Shown in pieces: positions 44,559 through 53,297 of a DNA stretch of 64,000 bases (position 1 is the first letter of the stretch; the number at the start of each line of letters is the position of its first letter). The notes beneath the pieces are model-generated. The model had not been told where the DNA came from. It did no database searches and worked only from the letters and a program-made list of their open reading frames with translations. This DNA comes from JAHDHW01 sp965220465 (GTDB taxonomy: Bacteria; Bacteroidota; Bacteroidia; Chitinophagales; Saprospiraceae), in assembly GCA_965220465.1 (NCBI GenBank), contig CBDCPZ010000023.1, forward strand, positions 248,001-312,000. The letters are read 5' to 3'. Both the position numbers and the translations under genes were made by a program.

Positions 44559-44752
44559 TTGACGTATGTTAGACAGTTTAGGTTGTTTCTTTCATCGAAT
44601 GAATTGGACGATATGAATATTAAATAAAACAACTTTTTCGATCTACAAATTTTTATCACGTATCTTAGAGGTAATGGGGTTTGACGTAATAGAATAAAAG
44701 AAATTATCAATACTAAAAACGTTATTTCTTAAAAAAATAACCAAAAAAAATT

Positions 44753-45982
44753 ATGGATAATAATCCAGGTGGCGGTTTAGGATTTGGAAAGATTTTGATT
44801 TATACAGTAATCATTAGCGTGCTGGGCGTATTGGGTTTCAATTACTACAAAAATAATGTGGCCGATTATACTTTTATTCCAAAAGAGATGCAGATTACAT
44901 ATATGCCTGCTGATTTCAAATTTGATATGGAGGATGAAAATGTGATTGCCATTTTAAACAACCCAAACCGGTATCATCGAGAGTTTGATGAATTAGTTTA
45001 TAAATACAATATGTCTCTCCTTTCGCATATTGCGAACCGCATGGATCTACCGGATTCTATAAAGGTTTTGCTGGAACCAGAATACCAAAAACATCACAAC
45101 TATTTGGGGCAACTATATTACAATGATTTTATAAAAATTCGAGATACTTCCGCCAATACTTATGATGCCTGGTATGCCAACGAAGCCACTGGCGCAGTCG
45201 AAACGATGAACGAAGTCGCTTCGAAATACACCTGTTTTTTAGTGAATCATGTGATTACTACGCTTTTGAAAGTAGAAGGAGGAGTGCTTGGTGCAAAAGG
45301 AAAAAAGATCGATACACCTTGTGGGATTGCGATGACTGAAGGGCTTAAACCATTTATCAATCGGTTAAAAGAAAGAGCTGCTATTGATGACTTCAGTCGA
45401 TCAAAAGGAATGCTTGAAGAAAAGGTCGAAAAAGTCATCGCTGAGCTGGCTACAATGGAAGTTCGAGATAAAAAAGGACTAAGCAAACAACTTCAAACAA
45501 AGATTTGGGGCTTTGAAGTTTCTTCAACTGATATTGAAGTTTCTGCGATTAGCATTATTAAAGTAGGTTTTAAAATTGACCAGTATTTTGATCTTCAGTT
45601 AAATGCTAAAAATAAAATTGTTACAGTTACATTGCCAGAGCCAGGAATTTTGTCTCACGAGGTTTATCCACGGGTTGACAAATTAGATATTGGCTGGATG
45701 AGAGAGGTTGAAAAAGGAGATTTTAATACAAATTTTAATATCCTCCGTAGAGAATTTCGGCGCGATGCCCTGGAAAGTGACGTAATGGATAAATCAAAAA
45801 GCCAGGCAATTGAAATAATGAATATGATTTTCAATCCAATATTGGGTTCGTTTGATCAAAAATACCGGCTGGTTGTTAAATTTAAAAACATAAACCAGAA
45901 TGACGGTGCTTTGGATTTAACAAAAGATTCTGAATTGAAAAATGCTTCCGACAAAAACAAAGAAAACAACGTACCTTTCTAA
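44753..45982 (+). CDS. DUF4230-like membrane-anchored protein
   Basis: A 409-residue protein with a Gly/Asn-rich start, one transmembrane helix (about residues 13-29) and a large soluble remainder. The C-terminal ~150 residues (STDIEVSAISIIKVGFKID, then KNKIVTVTLPEPGILSHEV) match the pattern of DUF4230 domains, which occur in envelope proteins of unknown role. The middle is helical and contains two Cys (YTCFLVNH, DTPCGIA). The Lys/Asn-rich tail is probably disordered. It is 12 bp upstream of a methyltransferase gene on the same strand and likely cotranscribed with it. Confidence 0.6.
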   Translation: MDNNPGGGLGFGKILIYTVIISVLGVLGFNYYKNNVADYTFIPKEMQITYMPADFKFDMEDENVIAILNNPNRYHREFDELVYKYNMSLLSHIANRMDLPDSIKVLLEPEYQKHHNYLGQLYYNDFIKIRDTSANTYDAWYANEATGAVETMNEVASKYTCFLVNHVITTLLKVEGGVLGAKGKKIDTPCGIAMTEGLKPFINRLKERAAIDDFSRSKGMLEEKVEKVIAELATMEVRDKKGLSKQLQTKIWGFEVSSTDIEVSAISIIKVGFKIDQYFDLQLNAKNKIVTVTLPEPGILSHEVYPRVDKLDIGWMREVEKGDFNTNFNILRREFRRDALESDVMDKSKSQAIEIMNMIFNPILGSFDQKYRLVVKFKNINQNDGALDLTKDSELKNASDKNKENNVPF

Positions 45983-45994
45983 AGAAGTTTTGAA

Positions 45995-46576
45995 ATGAAT
46001 TTGGACAAAGACTACTGGAATCAGCGTTATTTAGAAAAAAACACTCCGTGGGATGCCGGTGAACCTACCACACCAATTAAAAATTTTGTTGATTCTTTGA
46101 ATGATCGATCGATCAAAATATTGATCCCTGGCGCCGGAAATGGTCATGAAGCCCGATATCTTTTTGAAAAAGGTTTTTCAAATGTTTGGGTTTGCGATTG
46201 GGCACCAGAAGCACTTTCCAGATTTTCAGACTCAATCCCTCATTTTCCAAAATCGCAAATAAATGGCGATTATTTTGAAATTTCCCAACAATTTGATCTC
46301 ATCATTGAGCAAACTTTCTTTTGTGCACTTCCACCCGGTTTACGAGAAAATTATGTGGTGAAAACGGCAAAATTATTGCAAGATGAGGGTAGATTGGTTG
46401 GCTTATTGTTTGCTAATCTATTTCCCTTTGAAGGTCCTCCCTTTGGTGGATCAAAAGCGGAATACCTTCAATTATTCTCCCCAAAATTTGAAATTAAAAC
46501 ATTAGAAATCTGCTACAACTCAATCCCTCCACGTAAAGATCAGGAGTTGTTTATCAATTTTGTAAAACGAAGTTAA
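45995..46576 (+). CDS. Class I SAM-dependent methyltransferase, TPMT family
   Basis: A 193-residue methyltransferase. The N-terminal DYWNQRYLEKNTPWDAGEPT is characteristic of the thiopurine S-methyltransferase (TPMT)-like family, followed by SAM motif I ILIPGAGNGHEARYL, VCDWAPEAL (acidic loop after strand 2) and DLIIEQTFFCALPP (motif IV region). Substrates in bacteria include metalloids such as selenite or tellurite and small thiols, but the actual one is unknown. It starts 12 bp after the DUF4230-like gene. Confidence 0.92.
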   Translation: MNLDKDYWNQRYLEKNTPWDAGEPTTPIKNFVDSLNDRSIKILIPGAGNGHEARYLFEKGFSNVWVCDWAPEALSRFSDSIPHFPKSQINGDYFEISQQFDLIIEQTFFCALPPGLRENYVVKTAKLLQDEGRLVGLLFANLFPFEGPPFGGSKAEYLQLFSPKFEIKTLEICYNSIPPRKDQELFINFVKRS

Positions 46577-46632
46577 TTTTCAAAACCTCCCCTTTTAGCA
46601 TTTTAGCGTAATCCCGAATCAACTCAGAACAT

Positions 46633-48570
46633 ATGAAAATATCAATTTCTGCATTTTTAATACTATTGTTTTATTCTTCTGTTGCACAGACTGGCGATGG
46701 ATTTTCAGACACAAAAAACGCTTCCAGATCGCTTCAGATTGCACAGCAATTTATAAACGGGGAGGAGTTTGAAAAAGCGTACCATCAACTAAATCATACT
46801 GTAAGAATAAAAGATAATTTTGCTGTGGCTTACCGTGAATTAGGTAAAGTATGCCTTGAATTAAAAAAATATGAAGAATCATACAAAGCATTGGAAAAGT
46901 CATTTGAATTGGACAATAAACTCTCAAGAGCTGCTTTTTTCGAGTGTGGGGAAGCTTATTTTAATATTTCAAACATTGAAAAGGCAAACTATTATTATAC
47001 CCAATATGAGGCTTTAAAAGGAACCAATTATGTCAATAAAGGAAAAGAATCCGGGTTGGAACTTACCTTTGACATGTTGCTGGAAGAGCGAAAAAGAAAT
47101 TGTAATTACATCACCAATCTTGATAAAGCGCATACAGACATTAAGCCTGTCAATTTAGGGAATTCAATCAATTCTGACCATGACGAATATCTTCCAACGA
47201 CTACCAGCGATGGAGAACAAATCGTCTTTACCCGTCAAAAAAGCAAAGATAACGAAGATGTTATGATCAGCCATTTCATGAAAGGAGAATGGTCAAAAAG
47301 CAGATCATTTGGCAATGAAATCAACACGAAAAAAAATGAAGGAATGGCCAAATTCGAAACCCATGGCAAAGCTTTTTATTTCGCTGGTTGTATGCGCAAT
47401 GATACTAAAGGAGGTTGCGACATCTATAAAGCGGAATTGTCAGCTGGTGAAGTCACTAAAGTATCCCGGGTTGAGGGAAATTTGAACTCAGAATATTGGG
47501 ATTCTCAACCATCGATTACTTGCGATGGACGATTTATGTTCTTCAGCAGTTCCAGAATTGGAAGTATCGGAGGAGCTGATATTTGGATGAGCAGCATGCA
47601 AAATACTGGTGAGTGGAGCTTCCCGGAAAATTTGGGCAGCAGTATTAATACTGAAGGTGATGAAGAAGCTCCTTTTATTTCCAGTGATGGAATGACACTT
47701 TATTTCACCAGTAATGGCCATGAAGGCCAAGGTGAAGGTGATATTTTTATTTCACGAAAAATCAATGGAAAATGGATGACTCCGATAAATTTGGATTATC
47801 CGATTAATTCTCCGGCAAAGGAATTGGGATTTTATGTTCAAGGTGATGGGAAAACTGCTTTTTTCGCTTCTGCTAAAATAGGTGGTGAAGGAGGACTAGA
47901 TATTTATACCATAGAATTGCCAGAACAATTTAGACCCAATCCGATGGTACACCTGGAGGGATTTGTTAAAAATTCAATAACTGAGGAGTCAGTTGCTGCT
48001 AAAGTAATTATCAGAAGAGAAAATGAACAATGGATTGCAAATGCTGACAAAAACGGATGGTTCTTTATTTGTTTGCCGGGCAACAAAGGTTATTCTTTTC
48101 AAGTGAATAAAGAAGGGTACAAATATTATGTTGAAGCAGCTTTTTTAGAAGCTCAAGAAAATGTATTCCCTTTCAATCAGCAAATATTTCTTGAACCAAT
48201 TTTGGCTCCTCAACCTGAGTTGGTTTCAAAAGGAATACCTGTTTCGGAAAAAAGAATACAAATATTTTTCGATTTTGATTCTTATTCTGTTAATAGGAAC
48301 GCAAAAGCTGAGCTTGATAAATTATCGCAGTTTTTACTCGAAGATGAAGACTGGAAGGTAGAAGTTGTTGGTTATGCTGATAGTAAAGGGGATGTTGAAT
48401 ATAACAAGATACTTTCTAAAAAAAGAGCTGATGCGATTGTCGATTTTTTAAAAAAGGATGGAATTAAAATAGAAAAAGTAGTGCGAAATGAAGGCAAAGG
48501 ATCGGTTTCTGAAGATGATAAAACGGATACTGAATATCGAAGAGTAGATGTTGTCCTTAAAAAAAGCTAA
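46633..48570 (+). CDS. OmpA-family protein with TPR and PD40 propeller (PorE-like)
   Basis: A 645-residue envelope protein: signal peptide (to about residue 18), a TPR region (about 28-120), a WD40-like PD40 beta-propeller (about 165-425) with repeated phrases such as DEYLPTTTSDGEQIVFTR, EAPFISSDGMTLYFTSNG and GKTAFFASA, a carboxypeptidase-regulatory-like domain (about 435-520), and a C-terminal OmpA domain (about 535-645) with FFDFDSYSVNRNAKAELD and SKKRADAIVDFL that should bind peptidoglycan. This order matches PorE, which anchors the T9SS to the cell wall. Bacteroidota carry several such paralogues, so a T9SS role is not certain. Confidence 0.85.
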   Translation: MKISISAFLILLFYSSVAQTGDGFSDTKNASRSLQIAQQFINGEEFEKAYHQLNHTVRIKDNFAVAYRELGKVCLELKKYEESYKALEKSFELDNKLSRAAFFECGEAYFNISNIEKANYYYTQYEALKGTNYVNKGKESGLELTFDMLLEERKRNCNYITNLDKAHTDIKPVNLGNSINSDHDEYLPTTTSDGEQIVFTRQKSKDNEDVMISHFMKGEWSKSRSFGNEINTKKNEGMAKFETHGKAFYFAGCMRNDTKGGCDIYKAELSAGEVTKVSRVEGNLNSEYWDSQPSITCDGRFMFFSSSRIGSIGGADIWMSSMQNTGEWSFPENLGSSINTEGDEEAPFISSDGMTLYFTSNGHEGQGEGDIFISRKINGKWMTPINLDYPINSPAKELGFYVQGDGKTAFFASAKIGGEGGLDIYTIELPEQFRPNPMVHLEGFVKNSITEESVAAKVIIRRENEQWIANADKNGWFFICLPGNKGYSFQVNKEGYKYYVEAAFLEAQENVFPFNQQIFLEPILAPQPELVSKGIPVSEKRIQIFFDFDSYSVNRNAKAELDKLSQFLLEDEDWKVEVVGYADSKGDVEYNKILSKKRADAIVDFLKKDGIKIEKVVRNEGKGSVSEDDKTDTEYRRVDVVLKKS

Positions 48571-48630
48571 AAAAATCAAACTTTGTATGTATTTGAAAGC
48601 CCCTATTGGTTAATCTTTTAGCTTTTTAAT
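48561..48630 (+). terminator. Possible terminator after the PorE-like gene
   Basis: A 12-bp perfect inverted repeat (48561-48572 with 48617-48628, AAAAAGCTAAAA arm) overlaps the stop codon and has a 44-nt loop, followed by AATTTTCTTT. The long loop makes it an uncertain terminator. Confidence 0.3.
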
Positions 48631-48747
48631 TTTCTTTCCGCAGTAAAATAAGTATTAAAATTTCACGAAATGGTTTCAAATAGGAATGAATATTTTATAT
48701 TTACGTTTCTAAAACCAATAAAATAAAATTGCAAAACGGAAATTCAA

Positions 48748-50112
48748 GTGGACAATACTACAAAGGCTTTTCAGAAAATTAAGAAAACAAAATTAAATAA
48801 AAAAAGAGTGTTCCTATCCCTGATGGGAGTAGCATCTTGTTTTTTTCTGGGTTCATTTTTCATGAACATCAATAAATCAGCTTATGTGGGCGATGCTATT
48901 GAAAATGAAGAACTTGGCGCTTTTGAATTAAAATATCCTACCATTAAATATGGTTTTGTACTGGATACTTTCCATGTAACGAGAGCTGAAATTCAGGCAA
49001 ATCAATTTCTTTCCGACCTCCTCATGCAATACAAAGTAGATTATGTGGACATTGATCAGTTAGTACGAAATACTAACGAACAATTTGATGTACGGAATTT
49101 TAGAGTTGGAAAGCCTTATATGGTTCTTAGTGTTGACACAACCAATTCAGCAGATTATTTTATTTATGAACCTAGCGTTTATAGTTATTTGATTTATGAT
49201 TTGAAAAATCATACGCTTCAAAAAGTAGACAGGGAAATTGCGACAACCATAGAATCTGCTGCAGGAATTATTGAAAGTTCTTTATGGCAAACCATGATTG
49301 ATAACGATCTGAGTTTCGAGTTGACAGCTAAAATGGAAGATGCTTTAGCCTGGTCAATCGATTTTCATCATATTCAAAAAGAAGATCGTTTTAAACTAAT
49401 TTATGAGCGCCATTACATTGAAGGAGAACCAGTTGGAGTGGGCGAAATAAAAGGAGCCTATTTCAAAAATTTTGATAATGAATATTATGCTTTTTATTTT
49501 GAAAATGATGTTCATTCAGGATTTTATGATTTGGAAGCTCGTCCAATGGAAAAAGCATTTTTAAAATCTCCGGTTAAATATTCTCGCATTTCAAGCCGCT
49601 ACAACCTTAGAAGATTCCATCCGGTGTTGAGAAGAACCAAGGCTCATCTTGGAACTGATTATGCAGCTCCATATGGAACACCAATTTATGCTGTGGCTGA
49701 TGGCGTAGTAACAAAAGCCAGCAGAACTAGCGGAAATGGCAATTATGTAAAAATTAAGCATGATGGAGTTTATCAGACCCAATATTTGCATATGAGTAAA
49801 TTCGCCGCAGGTATAAAACCTGGCGTTCATGTTAAGCAGGGGGAAACAATCGGATATGTTGGATCAACTGGATTAGCAACCGGACCCCATGTTTGTTTTC
49901 GCTTTTGGAAAAACGGTAAGCAAGTCAATCACCTTCGAGAAAACCTTCCTCCTCCGGAACCAATGGCAGCGGAGGACATCCCTCGGTTTAATATATTGAA
50001 AGATACTTTGAAAAAGCAGTTGGATGTGGTTCAGTTTAATATTAAGAAGGAGAAAATTGCAACGGGTCATGCAGAAGTTAAGCAAGACTCAACAGTGAGC
50101 AGTAACCCATAA
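48748..50112 (+). CDS. M23-family (LytM-like) peptidase
   Basis: A 454-residue protein with one membrane anchor or uncleaved signal (about residues 20-38), an N-terminal region likely regulatory (LysM/OapA-like, about 60-280), and a C-terminal LytM domain (about 295-395) that would cleave peptidoglycan cross-bridges. Zinc and catalytic residues: His300 and Asp304 (HLGTDYAAPYGTP), His348 (YLHMS) and His381. The expected HxH reads HVC, with Cys383 (codon 49894-49896) in place of the third zinc-ligand His. The start is GTG at 48748: an in-frame TAA lies 24 bases upstream, and the next ATG would cut into the membrane segment. Convergent with the histidine kinase gene (3 bp apart). Confidence 0.9.
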   Translation: MDNTTKAFQKIKKTKLNKKRVFLSLMGVASCFFLGSFFMNINKSAYVGDAIENEELGAFELKYPTIKYGFVLDTFHVTRAEIQANQFLSDLLMQYKVDYVDIDQLVRNTNEQFDVRNFRVGKPYMVLSVDTTNSADYFIYEPSVYSYLIYDLKNHTLQKVDREIATTIESAAGIIESSLWQTMIDNDLSFELTAKMEDALAWSIDFHHIQKEDRFKLIYERHYIEGEPVGVGEIKGAYFKNFDNEYYAFYFENDVHSGFYDLEARPMEKAFLKSPVKYSRISSRYNLRRFHPVLRRTKAHLGTDYAAPYGTPIYAVADGVVTKASRTSGNGNYVKIKHDGVYQTQYLHMSKFAAGIKPGVHVKQGETIGYVGSTGLATGPHVCFRFWKNGKQVNHLRENLPPPEPMAAEDIPRFNILKDTLKKQLDVVQFNIKKEKIATGHAEVKQDSTVSSNP

Positions 50113-50115
50113 TTA

Positions 50116-51165
50116 TTATGCTTTTTGGAGGGTGAACCCAAATGTCGATCCTAAGCCAATTGAACTTCTTACATTGATCGTTTGATCGTGCGCTTCAATG
50201 ATATGTTTAACAATTGAAAGGCCAAGACCCGATCCACCCTGGATCCGGGAGCGACTTTTATCCACTCTGTAAAATCGGTCAAAGAGGTGCCTTAGGTGGT
50301 CTTCGCCAATACCAACTCCATTGTCAGTGACTTCAATAAGTACATAGCTTTCCATATCGTAAAAGCCAACTTTAGTTGACCCTTTTACTTTTCCGTACTT
50401 TATAGAATTTGTAATAAGGTTGACGAGAACCGTTCGAATATTTTCCCGATCAGCAGCAACAAAAACAGCGTGATCTGTACCATCTTTTATTGAGAGCTTT
50501 ATCTTTTTTTCTTTGGCAAGAAATTCCAGGTCTTCAAAAACATCGAGGGTTAATTTTCGGATGTCAAATTTTTGAATATCAAGAACCGAGACTCCAGACT
50601 CAAGGCGGGAAATAGATTCCAAATCCTCTACAATTGTCAGCAATCTTGCAACATTATTTGCAGCTTTTCTTAAATAATCTTCATTGATTTCTTTATCAAA
50701 TAAGCCGCCGTCTAACAAGGTATGGATATATCCCTGGATACTAAAAATGGGTGTTTTTAATTCATGTGAGATATTACCTAAAAAATCTCTCCGGTACTCC
50801 TCTAACATTTTTAACGATTCAATTTCCTTTTGCTGAGAGTCAGACCATTGTGCAACTTCCTGTTCAACTTCTTCGAGAATATCTTTGTCCAAATCAATAG
50901 TTCTCAGCCCCTTTTTAGTTCTCAGTTTAAATTTGTGAATATTCTTATAGATCAATTTAATTTTACGGTAAATGAATTGCTTTAAAATAATAATAATTAA
51001 AAAATATGAAAGGAAAAACGTAGCCACACCATAAATGAGTGCTATTGTCCAATCAGAGTTTATAAAACGGAAAAAAATTCCGATTGATAGAACTATAAAA
51101 GAAAAAGAACCTAAAACAAAAGCGGAATAAGTTGCAATTTGTTTAGGTGTAATATTTTTTATCAT
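50116..51165 (-). CDS. Sensor histidine kinase (PhoR-like)
   Basis: A 349-residue two-component kinase with two N-terminal transmembrane helices (about residues 10-30 and 38-58) and almost no periplasmic loop, a cytosolic linker, a HisKA domain with the phospho-His in FLGNISHELKTPIF, and an HATPase domain with NLITNSIKYG (N box), VTDNGVGIG (G1), FDRFYRVD (F box) and GSGLGLSI (G2). The short periplasmic part suggests sensing in or through the membrane. Its ATG overlaps the stop of the response-regulator gene by one base (TAATG), so both are cotranscribed and translationally coupled. Confidence 0.95.
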   Translation of the reverse strand: MIKNITPKQIATYSAFVLGSFSFIVLSIGIFFRFINSDWTIALIYGVATFFLSYFLIIIILKQFIYRKIKLIYKNIHKFKLRTKKGLRTIDLDKDILEEVEQEVAQWSDSQQKEIESLKMLEEYRRDFLGNISHELKTPIFSIQGYIHTLLDGGLFDKEINEDYLRKAANNVARLLTIVEDLESISRLESGVSVLDIQKFDIRKLTLDVFEDLEFLAKEKKIKLSIKDGTDHAVFVAADRENIRTVLVNLITNSIKYGKVKGSTKVGFYDMESYVLIEVTDNGVGIGEDHLRHLFDRFYRVDKSRSRIQGGSGLGLSIVKHIIEAHDQTINVRSSIGLGSTFGFTLQKA

Positions 51166-51863
51166 TAAAACTCAAATTTGTATCCAATGCCTTTTACCGT
51201 TTTGATGTAGTCCTCCCCTATTTTTTCCCGAACTTTTCGAACATGAACATCAATCGTGCGGTTTCCTACAATAACTTCAGAGCCCCAAATTTTTGTAAAT
51301 ATTTCTTCACGTGTAAAAACCCGTCCGGGTTTTGAAGCGAGTAGATACAACAATTCAAATTCTTTTTTCGCAAGATTTAATGCTTTTTCATGAATAATTA
51401 CACTAACTTTTTCTTTATCAATTGAAAATTCTCCAGGTTCTCCGAATTCAATAACATCACTTTTTTGTATATCTGTATCTGAAGCAGATCGCCTCAGCAA
51501 TGCTTTAATTCTACTGACTAAAACCCTTGGTCGAATTGGCTTGTTGATAAAATCGTCACCGCCAGTATCTAATGCAGCGATTTGGGTAAAATCTTCATTT
51601 CTGGCTGATAAAAAAGCTATTATTATTTTATCATTTTTCTTTTGGGATCTTAACCTTCTGCAAAATTCAACGCCATCCATTTCAGGCATCATGATGTCAA
51701 GTAATATTAAGTCAGGCGGAGATTTTTCAACTGCTTCAAGGCCATGAATTCCATTGTCGGCTACTTTTACTTTAAAGCCTTCTTTTTTCAAGTTGTAGCT
51801 AATGAATTCAAGAATGTCAGGCTCATCATCAATTACTAAAATATTATAATTGCCAAAATCCAT
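51165..51863 (-). CDS. OmpR/PhoB-family response regulator
   Basis: A 232-residue DNA-binding regulator. The receiver domain (about 5-120) has the acidic pocket IDDEPD, phosphoacceptor Asp in LILLDIMMPEMDG, Ser/Thr in FLSARNE and Lys in INKPIRP. The C-terminal winged-helix domain (about 135-230) has LNLAKKEFELLYLLASKPG and VGNRTIDVHVRKVREKIG. Regulated genes are not known; phosphate or envelope stress are common targets of PhoPR-like pairs. Partner kinase immediately downstream. Confidence 0.95.
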   Translation of the reverse strand: MDFGNYNILVIDDEPDILEFISYNLKKEGFKVKVADNGIHGLEAVEKSPPDLILLDIMMPEMDGVEFCRRLRSQKKNDKIIIAFLSARNEDFTQIAALDTGGDDFINKPIRPRVLVSRIKALLRRSASDTDIQKSDVIEFGEPGEFSIDKEKVSVIIHEKALNLAKKEFELLYLLASKPGRVFTREEIFTKIWGSEVIVGNRTIDVHVRKVREKIGEDYIKTVKGIGYKFEF

Positions 51864-52083
51864 AAAAGTAAATTTTCTGTTTCATAAAATTAGATGCATA
51901 ATCCTCGCAATATCACTTTTTTAGATTAACTGAATGTTAACTTTTTGTAACAAAAAAATTCAAGGATTTGCTGACAACTGCTTAATCTCTCTGTTTTATG
52001 GAAAAAATATTAATATTTGGCATTAATATTTAAAATCCTGAAATTTCTTATTTGAGGTTTAGGTAAAAAACATTTTTTATTGA

Positions 52084-52091
52084 TATATTTG
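52084..52091 (+). promoter_or_regulatory. Orphan -7 box in the response-regulator/DUF4296 gap
   Basis: TATATTTG matches TAnnTTTG on the plus strand but is not followed by a plus-strand gene. The next structure is the hairpin at 52122-52157 with a long T run, so together they could make a short transcript. Confidence 0.3.
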
Positions 52092-52121
52092 TCATGCCTT
52101 TTAATTATTCTCTCATAAGTC

Positions 52122-52165
52122 AAAGTAAAGTCTTCTCTCCTAAGACGGCTTTACTTTTTTTATTT
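52122..52165. terminator. Hairpin with plus-strand T tract after the DUF4296 gene
   Basis: AAAGTAAA (52122-52129) pairs with TTTACTTT (52150-52157), extended by GTCTT (52130-52134) with AAGAC (52142-52146), leaving a GGC bulge. On the plus strand it is followed by a T run; on the minus strand it directly follows the DUF4296 stop and ends in a T-rich arm. It could serve either direction. Confidence 0.55.
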
Positions 52166-52486
52166 TAATTCGGCTTCTCTTTTGTCAATTTCTTCCATCA
52201 CTTTTTCATAGACGTGCCCCATGTAATCAGGATGATGTTTTAAATAATCCATTTCAATTAAAAAACTATCTTTAGAGATCGAGTGAATTTCATATATCTG
52301 ATTATAATATAGTTGGCTCAAACTATCTTTCATTTCGTCCGAATAACCAAGCAATGAAGCTTCAACCAAATGCACATCAATAAGTATATCAACCATTTTT
52401 TCCAGTGGAATTACCGGACCCTCAGTTTTTCTACAACCCGTTAAAACAAACAGGAAACAAGGAAATATAATCAAGCTTTTTTTCAT
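52160..52486 (-). CDS. DUF4296 lipoprotein
   Basis: A 108-residue small lipoprotein (signal ending FVLTGC, Cys18). The IPLEKMVDILIDVHLVEAS segment followed by a YYNQIYEIHSISKDSFLIEM helix matches DUF4296, a helical Bacteroidota lipoprotein family of unknown function. It overlaps the upstream sixA gene by four bases (ATGA), indicating coupling, although no common process is known. Confidence 0.85.
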   Translation of the reverse strand: MKKSLIIFPCFLFVLTGCRKTEGPVIPLEKMVDILIDVHLVEASLLGYSDEMKDSLSQLYYNQIYEIHSISKDSFLIEMDYLKHHPDYMGHVYEKVMEEIDKREAELK

Positions 52487-52980
52487 GAAAAATACTGTTT
52501 TGGAAAATAAAATTCCGTTTGGATCGCCTTAGTTTCATTAAACTCACTCCATGAATTTATGTCCGCTTCGATTTTTACAATTCCACAAGTGGGAACATTG
52601 GGTATATAATCTTCCGTAAACCGGTTTACAATACTGGTAAATGTAGGGTTATGGCCAAAAACCATCAAGGTATTGACTCCTTTATCAACTTTTTGCACGG
52701 TCCGAATTACATCTTCGGGATAAGATTCGTAAATGATATTTTTTACATCGATTTTCTCATGTGGGATACCCATTGCATCCGCAAAATACTTTGCAGTGGT
52801 CAAAGCTCTGTTTGCGGGGCTGGAAATTATTAAATCCGCCTGGACGTTTTTGTTTTTCAACAATTTTGCCATGAATGGCGCATCGCGAAGCCCTCTTGGG
52901 TTAAGAGGTCTTTGAATATCACTTAGGAAAGAATCTTCCCAACTTGATTTAGCGTGACGGACAAAATATACTTTTTTCAT
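52483..52980 (-). CDS. SixA-type histidine phosphatase
   Basis: A 165-residue histidine phosphatase-superfamily protein. The catalytic core is YFVRHAKSSW at the N-terminus (phospho-accepting His8), with a second Arg in SSPANRAL and a later His in MVFGHNPTF. SixA in E. coli dephosphorylates the phospho-His of PTS/HPt proteins; the target here is unknown. Its 3' end overlaps the DUF4296 start by ATGA. Confidence 0.9.
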   Translation of the reverse strand: MKKVYFVRHAKSSWEDSFLSDIQRPLNPRGLRDAPFMAKLLKNKNVQADLIISSPANRALTTAKYFADAMGIPHEKIDVKNIIYESYPEDVIRTVQKVDKGVNTLMVFGHNPTFTSIVNRFTEDYIPNVPTCGIVKIEADINSWSEFNETKAIQTEFYFPKQYFS

Positions 52981-53297
52981 GATTCAAATTTTGGCTTCAA
53001 TTTACAATTAAAAGCCTTTTGATGAAAAAAATACTTGAAATTGTTAATCAATATTATTGAAATCCATTAAGATTCATTTCAGTTTGAAAACCAATCCTTT
53101 AAAAGTTTACGGATATTTAATAAAACTGTTTACTTAGAATGCCGAAAACTTCTGCTTTAGTTTGAAAAATGATTTAGCTTTATGACACGTTTATTTTTGA
53201 ATGAATTGATAAATAATTTAAACTCCTTTCCTATTTGCTTAATTTCCGTCAAATTTCATTATTTTTAATGTATAATTGTTGCAATTGTAAATTGATT
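52981..53297. other. Gene-free stretch between sixA and rlmH
   Basis: An AT-rich 317-bp divergent intergenic region. I see no convincing ORF, RNA gene or terminator. TATAATTG at about 53272-53279 is a one-mismatch -7 box that could serve rlmH. An in-frame extension of rlmH from a TTG at 53235 looks noncoding. Confidence 0.4.

Noticed and set aside
44414..44752. Structured RNA such as 6S or SRP RNA on the plus strand of the folP/DUF4230 gap
   Set aside because: I could not find a plus-strand fold or consensus of a known RNA; the only strong structure is the minus-strand terminator that fits the small ORF.
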